Shown here: positions 17,201 through 26,043 of the stretch, piece after piece
Layout of the letters: every line of letters begins with the position of its first letter
Numbering within the stretch: the stretch's first letter is position 1
DNA from: Microthrixaceae bacterium
GTDB lineage: Bacteria > Actinomycetota > Acidimicrobiia > Acidimicrobiales > Iamiaceae
Length of the DNA: 64,000 nucleotides
Assembly: GCA_016702505.1 (NCBI GenBank)
Contig: JADJDU010000030.1
Coordinates: forward strand, 124,001 to 188,000
Direction: 5' to 3'
Notes under the pieces: model-generated
What the model was told of the DNA's origin: nothing
Seen by the model: only the letters and a program-made list of their open reading frames with translations
Database searches by the model: none
Position numbers and translations under genes: made by a program

Positions 17201-19614
17201 CGGTAATCGAGATTCCCGGGGTCCTGGTCGCCAACCGGTTCCGTCGCGTCCGCTTCAGCATCTGGAGTTTCGTCGGCCATGGGTGTCCCAACGCTACCGG
17301 CCTCGGTCTGGTGGTCTTGGTCATGTGTGTTGGTGGCTTGGACCAGGAGGAGGATGTAGGGGCCGAGGAACACAGAGGCAAGGGCTAGGACCACAACGCC
17401 CGAGTCGTTGAGGATCCAGCCCACGAACCCCATGGCGAGCGTGGCGGTAACACCAGTGCGCTCGGGACTTCCCAGCGGCAGCACCCTCCGCCAGGCTCTA
17501 CCGCTGGCGACCGCGACGAAGGCGACCCCGGCGACGAGAGGCACGACCCAAGCCAACGGGGATCGGCGCAGTACCGCGGTGTTGGCAGCCCACTTACGAG
17601 CCAGGGTGTCCTGGACCATGGTGCCGTCTCCCGTGGACAAGAAGAATCGGCCGATGTGGGTTCGTTGGCCGGGGTCACGCAACGACTCGATGGCCACCGC
17701 AGATCCCAGTACCGCGGCCGCAACCAGAGCAGCGAGACCGATCGTGTACCACCGGACCCGACGGCCCGACAGCGACCAGAACATCAGGCAGAGCACCGGA
17801 ACCAGGGTGAGGATGCCGCCCACGTCGGCTCCCATCCACGGGGCACCATCGGCCAGGACGACGATGCTCGCAACCGCTCCGCCACACCACAGGGCCTGGG
17901 TGCGGTTGGCCGACCGGGCCACGAGCGAGGTGCAAATGGTGACCGTGGCTCCGCCCAACAAGGCGAAGGAGGCATTCCCGATTCCGGTGAAGCGGGGTGC
18001 TGTGGTCGGGGCGTACCCGAAGAAGCTGCCGTACTGGAGGTGGGCACCGGTGGCCAGATCGGCGACGAGGGTTGTGGCTGTCAATGCGCACAACGCCAGC
18101 ACTGGGTCCAGCGCATGCCGCTGCAGTCGACTGACAGCGAAGGCCACAGCTCCTGCCACCAGCCAGCCCAGCAAGAAGGTCCCGGCCCCATAGGAGTACA
18201 GAGATGGTGCGACGCGCAGCACGAACGTGGCCAGCGGCCACGCCGCACAAGTGAGCACAGCCAAGAGGAGAGCCTGGTCGAACCACGAGGGTCGGCATGG
18301 GTTGGTCAGGAGCACGGCCACGGCCAGCAGGTAGACCACCGTCTGAACCGCGATGAACCCCACCGCCATAGCCCTATCTATCGGGGCTCGCTTCTCCAGC
18401 AGGGAGTCGAGGGCCAGCGCTCCGTCCCAGTTCGCCTCACCCGGGCGGTAGGCCAGGGGATGTCCGATCATGGCCGACGGGATGTCCGCCCCTAGAGCGT
18501 CGAGGACCGTCGGGCCCAGGTCGGTGAGGGTTACCAGGTCTGGGCGGTGCGTCGATGACGAGTGCAGGTAGCCGGCCGGCGTTCCAGCCCCATGCACCAC
18601 CATCGGGGTCAGGGCCCACCGATCACCTGGGGGCGTCACGCCGACGACGATCAGGAGCGTGTCTGGCCCAAGGGTTCGCTCCACCATGGCCAGGACCTGG
18701 TCTGTCGAACCGAGCGCCGCCTTCCGGCCCATTTCCGAAACCGTCGGGTCCCCGCTGACGGCATCCGTGTCTCTATTCGCCGCCCATCGGAGGGTGTCGC
18801 CCGTATCGACGAACACGACCTCGGCCACCTCGAGGGCGCGGTCGACAGCGGATGCAAAGGCAGCGGGGTCAGACACGACCTCGTCTCCACCGGGACGGAG
18901 TCGCAGCAGTGATGCATCGACCGATCCGGCGTCCACCAGGCCCTCAGGATCGGACGCGGCGACCGCGGCGGGAGCCGGGACCAGCGCTGAGGCTTGAGAG
19001 CCGAGGTCGGTTCCGGCGTTGGTCACCACCGCAGCGGCAAGGTTCGCCGCTCTCAGCGCGGTGGCCAGAGATCCGGGTTGTCCTCCTTCGTCTGACCCTG
19101 CGTCGGCCAGGGTGACGAGCCGGCCCATGTCGCGAACACCGATCCGATCGGCGCCACTGTCGGGCTGGCCCAGTTCGGCAGAGGTGACCCGCCGGGCCTC
19201 CACGACCACCGGGTCGTCTTCATCGATCGAGCCAGAGGCCTCGCCGTCATCAACAGGCGCGGATGTAGCGGAGAGGTCTGCTCCTGGTACTTGGGGGGCG
19301 CTCTGCCCGATTGCGACGCGGTTGCCGGCACCCAGCGTTGCGTAGGCATCGACCACCTCGGGGGTGCTTCCCTTGGAGCGCACGTTCGTGGCCCCGATGG
19401 CACCGGTCCCGGCCAGCCTGGTCAGGGTGGGCATGGCCGTAGTGTCGACGTCGTCGATCCCCAGGTACGGAACTGTGAAGACAACCACGTTGCGAACCGG
19501 TCCCGGCGCTGGCTCCGACTCGACTCGAACCTCCCTCGAGAATGCAAACGAGAGAACGGCAAAGAGCAGGACGCCACCGACCAAGGCGAGCCGTGACCAG
19601 CGTTCCCGACTCAC
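14236..19614 (-). CDS. Giant membrane protein: AlkP-like/TM module, GT2 glycosyltransferase, second AlkP-like/TM module
   Basis: One uninterrupted 1792-aa frame. Module A (1 to about 775): signal/TM segment, alkaline-phosphatase-fold domain (VVVFTVPYLGIDDV ... TDLGPTVLDALGADIPSAM), then about ten membrane helices with GAPWMGADVGGILTLVPVL and WILNDSG. Middle (about 815-1040): GT2 domain with ALVPAKDRGDS, VLVIDDGSTDDTADTA and LLIDADLAA (DxD). Module B (about 1050-1792) repeats A: VVVFGMQPLSFDDL, TDLAPTILAALGAEVP, GLPMLGADVGSLITLGPVF, FLSNDSG. A and B are clearly homologous, so the gene arose by duplication around a glycosyltransferase. Metal ligands of active AlkP enzymes appear replaced. A start at MADETPDAEAD (residue 779) could give a separate GT2-AlkP protein. 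Coupled by 4-nt overlaps to murJ and the PNPT gene. Function unknown; an envelope-glycan role is inferred. Confidence 0.8.
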   Translation of the reverse strand: MSRERWSRLALVGGVLLFAVLSFAFSREVRVESEPAPGPVRNVVVFTVPYLGIDDVDTTAMPTLTRLAGTGAIGATNVRSKGSTPEVVDAYATLGAGNRVAIGQSAPQVPGADLSATSAPVDDGEASGSIDEDDPVVVEARRVTSAELGQPDSGADRIGVRDMGRLVTLADAGSDEGGQPGSLATALRAANLAAAVVTNAGTDLGSQASALVPAPAAVAASDPEGLVDAGSVDASLLRLRPGGDEVVSDPAAFASAVDRALEVAEVVFVDTGDTLRWAANRDTDAVSGDPTVSEMGRKAALGSTDQVLAMVERTLGPDTLLIVVGVTPPGDRWALTPMVVHGAGTPAGYLHSSSTHRPDLVTLTDLGPTVLDALGADIPSAMIGHPLAYRPGEANWDGALALDSLLEKRAPIDRAMAVGFIAVQTVVYLLAVAVLLTNPCRPSWFDQALLLAVLTCAAWPLATFVLRVAPSLYSYGAGTFLLGWLVAGAVAFAVSRLQRHALDPVLALCALTATTLVADLATGAHLQYGSFFGYAPTTAPRFTGIGNASFALLGGATVTICTSLVARSANRTQALWCGGAVASIVVLADGAPWMGADVGGILTLVPVLCLMFWSLSGRRVRWYTIGLAALVAAAVLGSAVAIESLRDPGQRTHIGRFFLSTGDGTMVQDTLARKWAANTAVLRRSPLAWVVPLVAGVAFVAVASGRAWRRVLPLGSPERTGVTATLAMGFVGWILNDSGVVVLALASVFLGPYILLLVQATNTHDQDHQTEAGSVGTPMADETPDAEADATEPVGDQDPGNLDYRLIPSGDQPVPGPLVVALVPAKDRGDSVGDTVAALSALPLVSRVLVIDDGSTDDTADTARAAGADVLVLPTNRGKGGAVLAGVAATPEADIYLLIDADLAATAAAADVLLGPVLRDEADLVVGVLPSAGGKGGFGLVRDMSARGIERACGLKVRAPLSGQRAVRAELVRGLDSAERFGLEVAMTIDVVRRGGRVVEVDVPMDHRHTGRSLAGFAHRGRQGHDIARSLWPRITSPRLRTGAVIGTTVVLCLLAPLLGISRVPSTSPLGARPRRVVVFGMQPLSFDDLSRGVTPNLQQLMDEGAVGALSVRTVARTPTDGEGYLSIGAGSRLVGGGLVETVLPVGEDVGGVTAGQYVASLTGMEPAGEYVVMGGPSLLRRTERSEGSSAPGALGDALEAAGLRGAVVGNGDQPATYTSPGYVSRPAALMVMTSDMAVSSGHISPEEMLESSQEGPFGVQSNADAIVDGTLDELERAAVVVVDPGDLARATRFGKAAVSTASDAMWERQLTRTDAILGRLMDEVDDDTMVLVVSVVPSTYPYRPSPLVAWGPGVPHGLITSPSTRQSGVSAITDLAPTILAALGAEVPVEMPGSAVRYEPGPVDLDRLKSLDTDTMIREKTYGPVSARYIQVFTLLYLALVIAVAGRRGLGRFGGLVRWLVLALAAFPVSTFIVRLFGILNATSTWAQAIAAATLAGGIGAVAGRGRRSAISPLGWVSGLTVAVILVDSWTGTTLHLSSWLGYSLHNAGRFYGIPNTTFAVLGACTILTAGLIVHHGERRREAIVKVACLFLLVVVSAGLPMLGADVGSLITLGPVFGVTLLAMSGRKVRLRNVALAGVAMLALVGAATALDLARPPDQRSHLGRFAEQVSEDGPSAFVDTLMRKQEANARLAQSSQWAKMVPVAALFLAVPLIWQRRRRELLPPGSPLATTFWSILAATALGFLSNDSGPIVIALFLAHLPPLIHLLSSGGERSSATLHLAGSPSVAVTV

Positions 19615-21224
19615 CGGAGTCGTCCTCGCACCCGTCTCAAGATGCCCAAGACCGGCTCCACATCATCGGTCCCGACGACGGAGATCGCCACGGCGATACC
19701 GACCGATCCCGCACCGGCTCCGCCCAGCAGAGCCAGGACAGCCGACCCTGAGTCCGCCCAACCCACGAGCCCGACAATGACGAGCGCCGCGCTGCCCCCA
19801 ACTGCGGCGACCACCAGCGACCCGACGGCGGACCGCAGTACCGGTACGGGCCTACCGATCAGCGATGTGACGTGGTGGTGGAGGATCACGGCGGCCGCAG
19901 TGGTCGTGACTGCCGTGATCATTCCGAAGGCCACCAGCAGCGCTCTTCCTTCGAAGGTGGACGACGCCGCGGTCATTGCCGCTACCGCTACGATGGTGGC
20001 CCACAGGTTCACCGTGGTGGGGCGCCGGGCATCGTCGAGGGCATAGGAAGCTCGGGTTAGAAGAAAAGTCGCCGAATAAGCGGCAAGGCCGGCGAGGTAC
20101 GCAGCCAATGTGGATGCGACCAGCGACACCCCGTTGGAATCGAAAGAACCCACTCGCACCAGCGACAGCGCCGGCCCTCCCAGCACCGCCAACAACGATG
20201 ACGCTGGCAGCACCAGTGCCGTCATGGTTCGCAGACCACGACCCAGGTCATCGCTGAAGGCTTCCATGTCCTTGCGGTCCGCACCCGCCGCCGACAGCCG
20301 GGGATAGAGCGAGGTGAAGATCGGATGGGCCAACAGCGCGTGAGGCAGCAAGAAGAATGTGAACGCTGTCTGATAAGCGATCACTCCCCCCTCGATCCTC
20401 CCGGCCAACACCACGGTGGACATGACCAGCACCTGGTTCAGGCCTACGTGCCCGGTGGCCCAGGCGCCGCGTCGGATCAACGGCGCCAGTTCATCTCCTG
20501 GCACATGCCAGGCCGGGCGGAGGGGAAACCCCGCTCGGGCCGCGGCCACCAACGGCACCAGAGCCAGAACCGCTGTAGCAGCCAGGGTGCCGCCTCCGAG
20601 CAGGACCTTCTCTCCTCCCGTCAGCGTCAGGCCTCTGTCGACGTCATGGGTGAAGGCGAAAGCGACCATGGTGGCAGTCACCACCAGGCTGCTCGCGGCC
20701 GGCGCCACCGAGACGGCCACGAAGCGGCTGTCGGCTTGGAGCAGCGCGCTCGCCACCGCGCCCAGGCCGTAGAAGAAAAGTTGCGGCAACACGAACCACA
20801 GGAGGAACACACCCAGATCCACCTGTGCGTCGCGGCTGGTATCACTCACCCCTGAAGACAGCGCTCTCACGATCGGCTCAGCGAAGGCGAGCCCCACGAT
20901 GACGACAACGGTCAACGCCGCCACCGCCCGGGTAGCAACCGCACCCGCCAGTCGACCAGCGTCGGCCCGGCTGTTCGACGCAAGGTGGGAGACGAACGTC
21001 GGGACCAGGACGGCGAACAGCATCCCTCCGGCCAGCAGCTCGAACAACAGGTTCGACACCTGGTTGGTGCGCTGATATGTGTCGCCCAGTGCGGCGATAC
21101 CAAGCGCTCCCGCGGTGGCCAGGACCCGGACGAACCCGAGGATCCGTGAGATGAGGTTCCAGAAGGTGATCGTGGCGGCCGCTGACCCGAGACCCTTGAC
21201 GGGACGGGCGCGGGTCTCGGTCAC
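19611..21224 (-). CDS. murJ: MurJ/MviN-family lipid flippase
   Basis: A 537-aa polytopic membrane protein of the MOP superfamily. N-terminal family features: ATITFWNLISRILGFVRVLA, then YQRTNQVSNLLFELLAGGML; later the conserved QLFFYGLGAVASALLQADSR and LLPHALLAHPIFTSLYPRLS. MurJ proteins flip lipid II or related undecaprenyl-linked precursors. Start and stop overlap the neighbouring genes by 4 nt (mctB upstream, giant protein downstream). This context fits either the peptidoglycan flippase or a paralogue exporting a product of the adjacent PNPT/GT2 enzymes. Which one cannot be decided from this window. Confidence 0.85.
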   Translation of the reverse strand: MTETRARPVKGLGSAAATITFWNLISRILGFVRVLATAGALGIAALGDTYQRTNQVSNLLFELLAGGMLFAVLVPTFVSHLASNSRADAGRLAGAVATRAVAALTVVVIVGLAFAEPIVRALSSGVSDTSRDAQVDLGVFLLWFVLPQLFFYGLGAVASALLQADSRFVAVSVAPAASSLVVTATMVAFAFTHDVDRGLTLTGGEKVLLGGGTLAATAVLALVPLVAAARAGFPLRPAWHVPGDELAPLIRRGAWATGHVGLNQVLVMSTVVLAGRIEGGVIAYQTAFTFFLLPHALLAHPIFTSLYPRLSAAGADRKDMEAFSDDLGRGLRTMTALVLPASSLLAVLGGPALSLVRVGSFDSNGVSLVASTLAAYLAGLAAYSATFLLTRASYALDDARRPTTVNLWATIVAVAAMTAASSTFEGRALLVAFGMITAVTTTAAAVILHHHVTSLIGRPVPVLRSAVGSLVVAAVGGSAALVIVGLVGWADSGSAVLALLGGAGAGSVGIAVAISVVGTDDVEPVLGILRRVRGRLR

Positions 21225-22309
21225 GTTCCCGTGGGGATGGCCGCGGCCGCTCCACGACCCTCGCCGTAGTGACCCCTCGCCCCCCGACCGATCTCCTCGA
21301 GCCCGAGGACGGTCGACACCAGTCCGTTGAACCAGTCGAGGTTGTCGACGGTGCTGACCAGACGGTTCAGCTCCGGATCCTCTCTTACAACCGTGACCGC
21401 CGTATCCAACCCGTCTTCAGACGGCGTCGTGGAAGCCACCAGGGCCGGCACCGGCCCGCTCTCGGCCATCCTCCGCAATACCGGGATCAGGAACGATGTA
21501 GCGGGGATCGACGGTGAGCTGCCGGCCAGGAACACGTAGCGATAGGACGAACCGCTAAGAAGCGGCCCAGTTGCTGGATTCTCCACCGGGGCCTCGAAGG
21601 ACAGGAGGCCAGCCTGGATCAGGGCAGAGACGACCTCTGGCTCTGTCGGAGGATCTGGCACTGGCACCGTGGTGGTGGTGGCCGTCCCGTCGGTGGGACC
21701 AGTCGTCGTCGTCTCGGATCCTGGAGCGGCCCCTTCGGGCGTGGTCGTCGCCGGTATCGAGTCGGTGGGAACCGTGGTCGACGGGGCCGGATCGAGCGCC
21801 GGCGGCTGACCGGCCGCTACCAGTGCCGCGCCGAACCGGTCGACGAGTTCGGCCACGACGGCATCGGTTTCATCAGTCCTCAGATCCAGCGACCTGGCCA
21901 GATCTCGAGCCTGCTCATCGGAGAGGGAAACACGACCGGTGACGGTCAGCGTGCCACGGAATTCGGCTCCACTGGTATTGAGCGACTGCACCAAGTTGCG
22001 ACGGGCGGTCTCATCGGCGCCCTCGGCGGCGATGATCAGGACTGGTACGTCGGTGAGGTTGTCGGCGAAGAGGGAGTTGGTACCTCCGCCGATCAAGGCT
22101 TGGTTGCGGGCCTCGGCATCGGAGACGTTGCCGCGAAGCCGGTCGTTTTCGGCCCTGGTCTCTCGGATCTGGCGTTCGGCGTTGGAGATGCTCTGATCGA
22201 GCTGATCCACCGTGTACTTGTCCAGGTACGTCCCACCCAGAAGTACACCGATGGCTAGGGCCAAGAACACCGCAGTGAGGCTCACGATGTGATAGCGCAG
22301 GTTGATCAT
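21221..22309 (-). CDS. MctB/SteB-type membrane-anchored envelope protein
   Basis: A 362-aa protein with one N-terminal membrane helix (NLRYHIVSLTAVFLALAIGV), then a coiled coil (LDQSISNAERQIRETRAEND, about 35-65) and an extracytoplasmic domain. A Thr/Pro-rich linker occupies about 175-225 (TTTTGPTDGTATTTTVPVPD). The family includes mycobacterial MctB (Rv1698, reported in copper export) and corynebacterial SteB, which works with SteA in cell separation. Gene order right after steA matches both. Start is 16 nt after the steA stop; its stop overlaps murJ. Confidence 0.82.
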   Translation of the reverse strand: MINLRYHIVSLTAVFLALAIGVLLGGTYLDKYTVDQLDQSISNAERQIRETRAENDRLRGNVSDAEARNQALIGGGTNSLFADNLTDVPVLIIAAEGADETARRNLVQSLNTSGAEFRGTLTVTGRVSLSDEQARDLARSLDLRTDETDAVVAELVDRFGAALVAAGQPPALDPAPSTTVPTDSIPATTTPEGAAPGSETTTTGPTDGTATTTTVPVPDPPTEPEVVSALIQAGLLSFEAPVENPATGPLLSGSSYRYVFLAGSSPSIPATSFLIPVLRRMAESGPVPALVASTTPSEDGLDTAVTVVREDPELNRLVSTVDNLDWFNGLVSTVLGLEEIGRGARGHYGEGRGAAAAIPTGT

Positions 22310-22325
22310 CGATGGTCTCCCCGGA

Positions 22326-23480
22326 TCACCGGAAGGAAAGAGTGAGGCCCCTGAGGACCAGGCGGACGGGATCGCTGACCAAGGTGATCACGATCATCGC
22401 GATCATCGCGGCCAGCACGAGGAACAACAGGTCACGCTTTCGGACCCTGCTGTCATAGAGGCGGTTCACGCCTTTGGCATCCACCAGGATCGGTCCGACC
22501 TTCATGCGCACCAGGAACGTGGACGCCATGCCAGCGCGACCCTTGTCCAAGAAGTCGACCATCGAGTTGTGCGTGCCCACCGCCACGATCAGGGTGGCGC
22601 CGCGTTCGAAGGCGATGAGCATGGCGATGTCCTCAGAAGTGCCAGTCGAAGCGAAGACCACGTGGTCGACGCCCATCTCCTCGAGTCGCTCGGCTCCGGG
22701 GGCTCGTCCATCGGCGTAGCCGTGGACGACCATCGCTGCCCCGCAGCGAAGTGCCTTCTCCGAGACCGAATCCATGTCTCCGATGATCACATCGGGCACC
22801 TTGCCCATTGCCAACAGCGCGTCGGCCCCGCCGTCGACGCCGATCAACAAAGGCTTCTGCTCGCGTATGTAGCCGCTGCGCTCGAGGAGTTCCAGGTCCT
22901 TCTTGTAGTCGACACCGCGGACGACCACGAGCACGTGTCGACCAGCGAAGTCGACGGGAATGTCGGGGATGTCGGGGTTATCGACCAGCAGGTGGCCCTC
23001 ACGGCGGAGGTACTCCAAGGTGTTGGATGCGAACCTCTCCAACTCGTCACCCATCGACTGTCGGGACTCTTCGAGCGTTGCGGTGAGGGTGTCCATGTTC
23101 TGGATCGCCCCCTCGGCGACAACGATGTCGTCTTGAATCAGGTGAGATCCGCGGATGGTGATGATGGACCCGTCGGCGACCTGGTCCATCACCTCGCTCC
23201 CGACGTGGTCGATCATCGGGATCCCCGCTGCAGGAAGCAGCAGCGGACCGACGTTGGGATAGCGACCAGAGATACTGGCGCTGGCGTTCACCACCGCGGC
23301 CGCTCCCGCCTCGATCAGGCTTTCGGTGGCGACGGTGTCCAGATCCTGGTGATCAATGACGGCGATCTCACCTGGCTTGATCCGCTTGGCCAGGTCTTTG
23401 GTACGACGGTCGACCCGTGCCACACCGGTAACGTCGATGACAGGGGAATCGGGCCTGCGGTCTGGGCTGTCGACGCTCAC
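22326..23480 (-). CDS. steA: SteA-like cytokinetic protein
   Basis: A 384-aa protein of the SteA family: a cytosolic domain related to thiamine pyrophosphokinase folds followed by a C-terminal membrane helix (FLVLAAMIAMIVITLVSDPV, about 355-375). Conserved blocks include KRIKPGEIAVIDHQDLDTVA, VVNASASISGRYPNVGPLLL and VIIGDMDSVSEKALRCGA (acidic nucleotide-site-like). In Corynebacterium SteA with SteB affects cell separation and the division ring. Its start overlaps the recN stop by 4 nt, and mctB follows directly. Confidence 0.87.
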   Translation of the reverse strand: MSVDSPDRRPDSPVIDVTGVARVDRRTKDLAKRIKPGEIAVIDHQDLDTVATESLIEAGAAAVVNASASISGRYPNVGPLLLPAAGIPMIDHVGSEVMDQVADGSIITIRGSHLIQDDIVVAEGAIQNMDTLTATLEESRQSMGDELERFASNTLEYLRREGHLLVDNPDIPDIPVDFAGRHVLVVVRGVDYKKDLELLERSGYIREQKPLLIGVDGGADALLAMGKVPDVIIGDMDSVSEKALRCGAAMVVHGYADGRAPGAERLEEMGVDHVVFASTGTSEDIAMLIAFERGATLIVAVGTHNSMVDFLDKGRAGMASTFLVRMKVGPILVDAKGVNRLYDSRVRKRDLLFLVLAAMIAMIVITLVSDPVRLVLRGLTLSFR

Positions 23481-25120
23481 CGGCGTTCTCCGGCGCCGGC
23501 GGCGAGCAACTCGCGTGCCGCCGAATGCATCGACGACCCCCCAGCGGTACCAGCCAGCATCCGAGCGATCTCGTCTACTCGACCTTCGTCGCCGAGCACT
23601 TGGGCCTGAACAGCAGCGACCGCGGAGTCGTGGTCCTTTCGGAGGGACACCTGCTGGTCGGCACAGGCCGCCACCTGGGGCAGATGGGTCACGACGAGGA
23701 CCTGGTGGTCACGGCCGAGGGCTGCCAGCGCCCGCCCGACCGATACGGCGGCGTCGCCCCCGATCCCGGCGTCGACCTCATCGAACACGAGGATAGGCGG
23801 TGCCCCGGTGACGACCAATCGCAGGGCGAGCATCACTCGGGCCAGCTCACCGCCCGACGCCACCTTGGACAGGGGTCCCGGCGGTAGGCCGGGGTTGGCT
23901 GCCAGCATGAATCCGACGTCGTCTCCCGGATCGGCGTGGGGAACGTGGACCCCGAACCTGGCCCGGCCCATGGCCAGCTCCTTCAGGTGCGCCTCGACCT
24001 CTCGGGCCAACACCGGCGCATGCTGTCGACGCTGGGCCCCAATCCTTCCGGCCTCGGCCTGCTCGGCCCTCTTGACCTCGGCCAAGTCCTGTTCCAACGC
24101 CGCCGCTCGGACGTCGTGGGCTTCGAGGTCGGCGATGCGGCGGGCGCAGTCGTCTCGATAGATGATGACGTCGGCCAGGGACCCGGACCCCGTCGTGCCG
24201 TCGGAGCGAACAGCGGTGGCGTACTTGCGACGGAGATCGACGAGGAGCTGGCGACGCTGACGAAGTTCGGTTAGACGTTTGGGATTGTGCTCGAGCGACT
24301 CCCCGATGGCACGGACCTCAGCGACCAGGTCAGCGGCCTCAGCCGACAGCGATTGGATCCGCTGGGAAACGGAGCTGAACGGAACGCGCCCTGCTGTGAT
24401 CGAGGTCAGCTCGCCTAGTAGATCCACCACCGCGCCGTCAGCGCCGAGCAGTTCGGATGCCCGGCTCGCGGCCTCCTGGTGCGCCACCACATTGGCCAGG
24501 ATCGACTCTTGACGATCAAGGTACGAGTCCTCGTCTGGGTCGGTGACCCCAGCCCCGTCGATCTCACCGACCTGGTGACGCAGCAGGTCGAGCTGGCGTT
24601 CTCGGGCTCCGGCGTCACCTCCCAAACCGGCCAGTTCAGAGCCGATGCGTCTCACTTCGGACCTCAGCGCTTGGAGCTGGCTGGTATCCACCGACCCGAA
24701 GGTGTCGAGTGCCATTCGCTGGGTGACGGGGTCTAGGAGAGATTGATGGGCATGCTGGCCGTGAAGGTCGACGATCGGGCCGGTCAGTTCGGCCAGGGCC
24801 GTCGCGGTGACCATACGACCGTCGACGTAGGCACGCGACCGACCCTCAGACGCTATGACGCGGCTCAGCACCACCTCTGTGCCCTCCAGATCGAAGCGAC
24901 CTTCTATCAAGGCTTCGTCTGAGCCTGGCCGCACGACAGATGAATCGGCCCGGCCTCCGAGTAGCAGCTCGATGGCCCCGACCAACATCGTCTTACCAGC
25001 ACCGGTCTCCCCGGTTAGAGCGGTCATCCCGTCGTCTAACACCAATCGCAACGACTCGATGATGCCGAGGTTCGTGACGGCCAACTCGATCAGACGGGTC
25101 GGGCCCGCGTGCTCTGTCAT
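23477..25120 (-). CDS. recN: DNA repair ATPase RecN
   Basis: SMC-like ATPase of double-strand-break repair. From the ATG at 25120, which overlaps the nadK stop as ATGA, the protein is 547 aa. The N-terminal ATPase half has LAVTNLGIIESLRL and Walker A GETGAGKTMLVGAIELLLGG. A coiled-coil middle follows (about 150-370). The C-terminal half carries the signature SKVASGGELARVMLALRL, Walker B PPILVFDEVDAGIGG and VLVVTHLPQVAACADQQ. The open frame extends 231 codons upstream across nadK, but that part is unrelated noise. Confidence 0.94.
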   Translation of the reverse strand: MTEHAGPTRLIELAVTNLGIIESLRLVLDDGMTALTGETGAGKTMLVGAIELLLGGRADSSVVRPGSDEALIEGRFDLEGTEVVLSRVIASEGRSRAYVDGRMVTATALAELTGPIVDLHGQHAHQSLLDPVTQRMALDTFGSVDTSQLQALRSEVRRIGSELAGLGGDAGARERQLDLLRHQVGEIDGAGVTDPDEDSYLDRQESILANVVAHQEAASRASELLGADGAVVDLLGELTSITAGRVPFSSVSQRIQSLSAEAADLVAEVRAIGESLEHNPKRLTELRQRRQLLVDLRRKYATAVRSDGTTGSGSLADVIIYRDDCARRIADLEAHDVRAAALEQDLAEVKRAEQAEAGRIGAQRRQHAPVLAREVEAHLKELAMGRARFGVHVPHADPGDDVGFMLAANPGLPPGPLSKVASGGELARVMLALRLVVTGAPPILVFDEVDAGIGGDAAVSVGRALAALGRDHQVLVVTHLPQVAACADQQVSLRKDHDSAVAAVQAQVLGDEGRVDEIARMLAGTAGGSSMHSAARELLAAGAGERR

Positions 25121-26043
25121 CGGTCGTTGAGCCCGAACTTCGACTTGAGGATCTGGTGGAAGTCTCGTCCACCGAACGTGACGAAACGGGCCGGGGTCGG
25201 GGCGGCTCGAACCAGAAGCCGATGCCCGGGGTCGAGCGCGCCCTGCTGGGTGCCATCGACTGACACGGCAGCCGCCCGCTCCCCCAGAACCTTGATCTCG
25301 ACGGTGCTGGCAGGGTCGAGGACGAGGGCACGGTCGAACAGGGAATGAGGAGAAACGGGCGTCAGGAGAATCGCCCGATGAGAAGGGTCCACGATGGGGC
25401 CACGAGCCGAAAGCGAGTAGGCCGTTGACCCGGTTGGTGTGGCGAGGATGATCCCGTCGGCCACGTAACTGGTGAAGAACCGTCCGTCGATGCTCACTCC
25501 GAGGCGAATGGTCCGCCCGATCGCCTGTTTCTCCACGACCACCTCGTTGAGGCCCAGGGGAAGGCTCCCGAAACCCGATGGAGGTGAAGCGACATCCGAG
25601 ATGGTTCCGTCCCCGGTTATCGACTCCGTCGTTGCGGAGCCGGAGTTGGCAGGTCGGATCTCGGCGGAGACCATCATCCGGGGGGCAATTGAGTGCGTAC
25701 CTGCGAGGTAGCTCGCAAGGGCGTCGGCCCACCCGCTCGGCTCCACCTCGGCCAGGTATCCGAGTTGGCCCAGGTTCACCCCTATCAGGTCGGCGTCGGC
25801 GGCCACCGCCCACCGGGTGGCTCGCAGCACGGTGCCGTCACCTCCGATCGCCACGACGAGCCCGATGTTGGCCGCGGGAAGACCGGTCGGGTTGGTTGAC
25901 GCGATCGGAACGCCGAGAAGTTCTGCTTCCCCATCGAAGGCAACCGGCTCGAGGCCGTGGGCGCGCAACCATTCAGCGACTTCTCGTCCGGTGGCTATGG
26001 CTTCTGGACGTCCGCTGTGCACGAACATCGCCACGACGTTCAC
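25117..26043 (-). CDS. nadK: NAD kinase
   Basis: Phosphorylates NAD to NADP. The 308-aa protein has the family glycine-rich motif VVAIGGDGTVLRATRWA (about residues 66-82), the NE-type motif LGLNEVVVEK (about 162) and the C-terminal GSTAYSLSARGPIVDP (about 210). Lies between tlyA and recN with 4-nt overlaps on both sides, the same order as in mycobacteria (tlyA-ppnK-recN). Nothing unusual. Confidence 0.94.
   Translation of the reverse strand: MNVVAMFVHSGRPEAIATGREVAEWLRAHGLEPVAFDGEAELLGVPIASTNPTGLPAANIGLVVAIGGDGTVLRATRWAVAADADLIGVNLGQLGYLAEVEPSGWADALASYLAGTHSIAPRMMVSAEIRPANSGSATTESITGDGTISDVASPPSGFGSLPLGLNEVVVEKQAIGRTIRLGVSIDGRFFTSYVADGIILATPTGSTAYSLSARGPIVDPSHRAILLTPVSPHSLFDRALVLDPASTVEIKVLGERAAAVSVDGTQQGALDPGHRLLVRAAPTPARFVTFGGRDFHQILKSKFGLNDR

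Noticed and set aside
22302..23609. 435-aa plus-strand frame opposite steA
   Set aside because: Antisense shadow of steA with His/Asp-rich composition typical of reversed high-GC coding sequence.
23477..25813. 778-aa frame as a long RecN
   Set aside because: The first 231 codons overlap nadK and are Arg/Pro-rich noise; the ATG at 25120 gives the normal 547-aa RecN with a 4-nt overlap.
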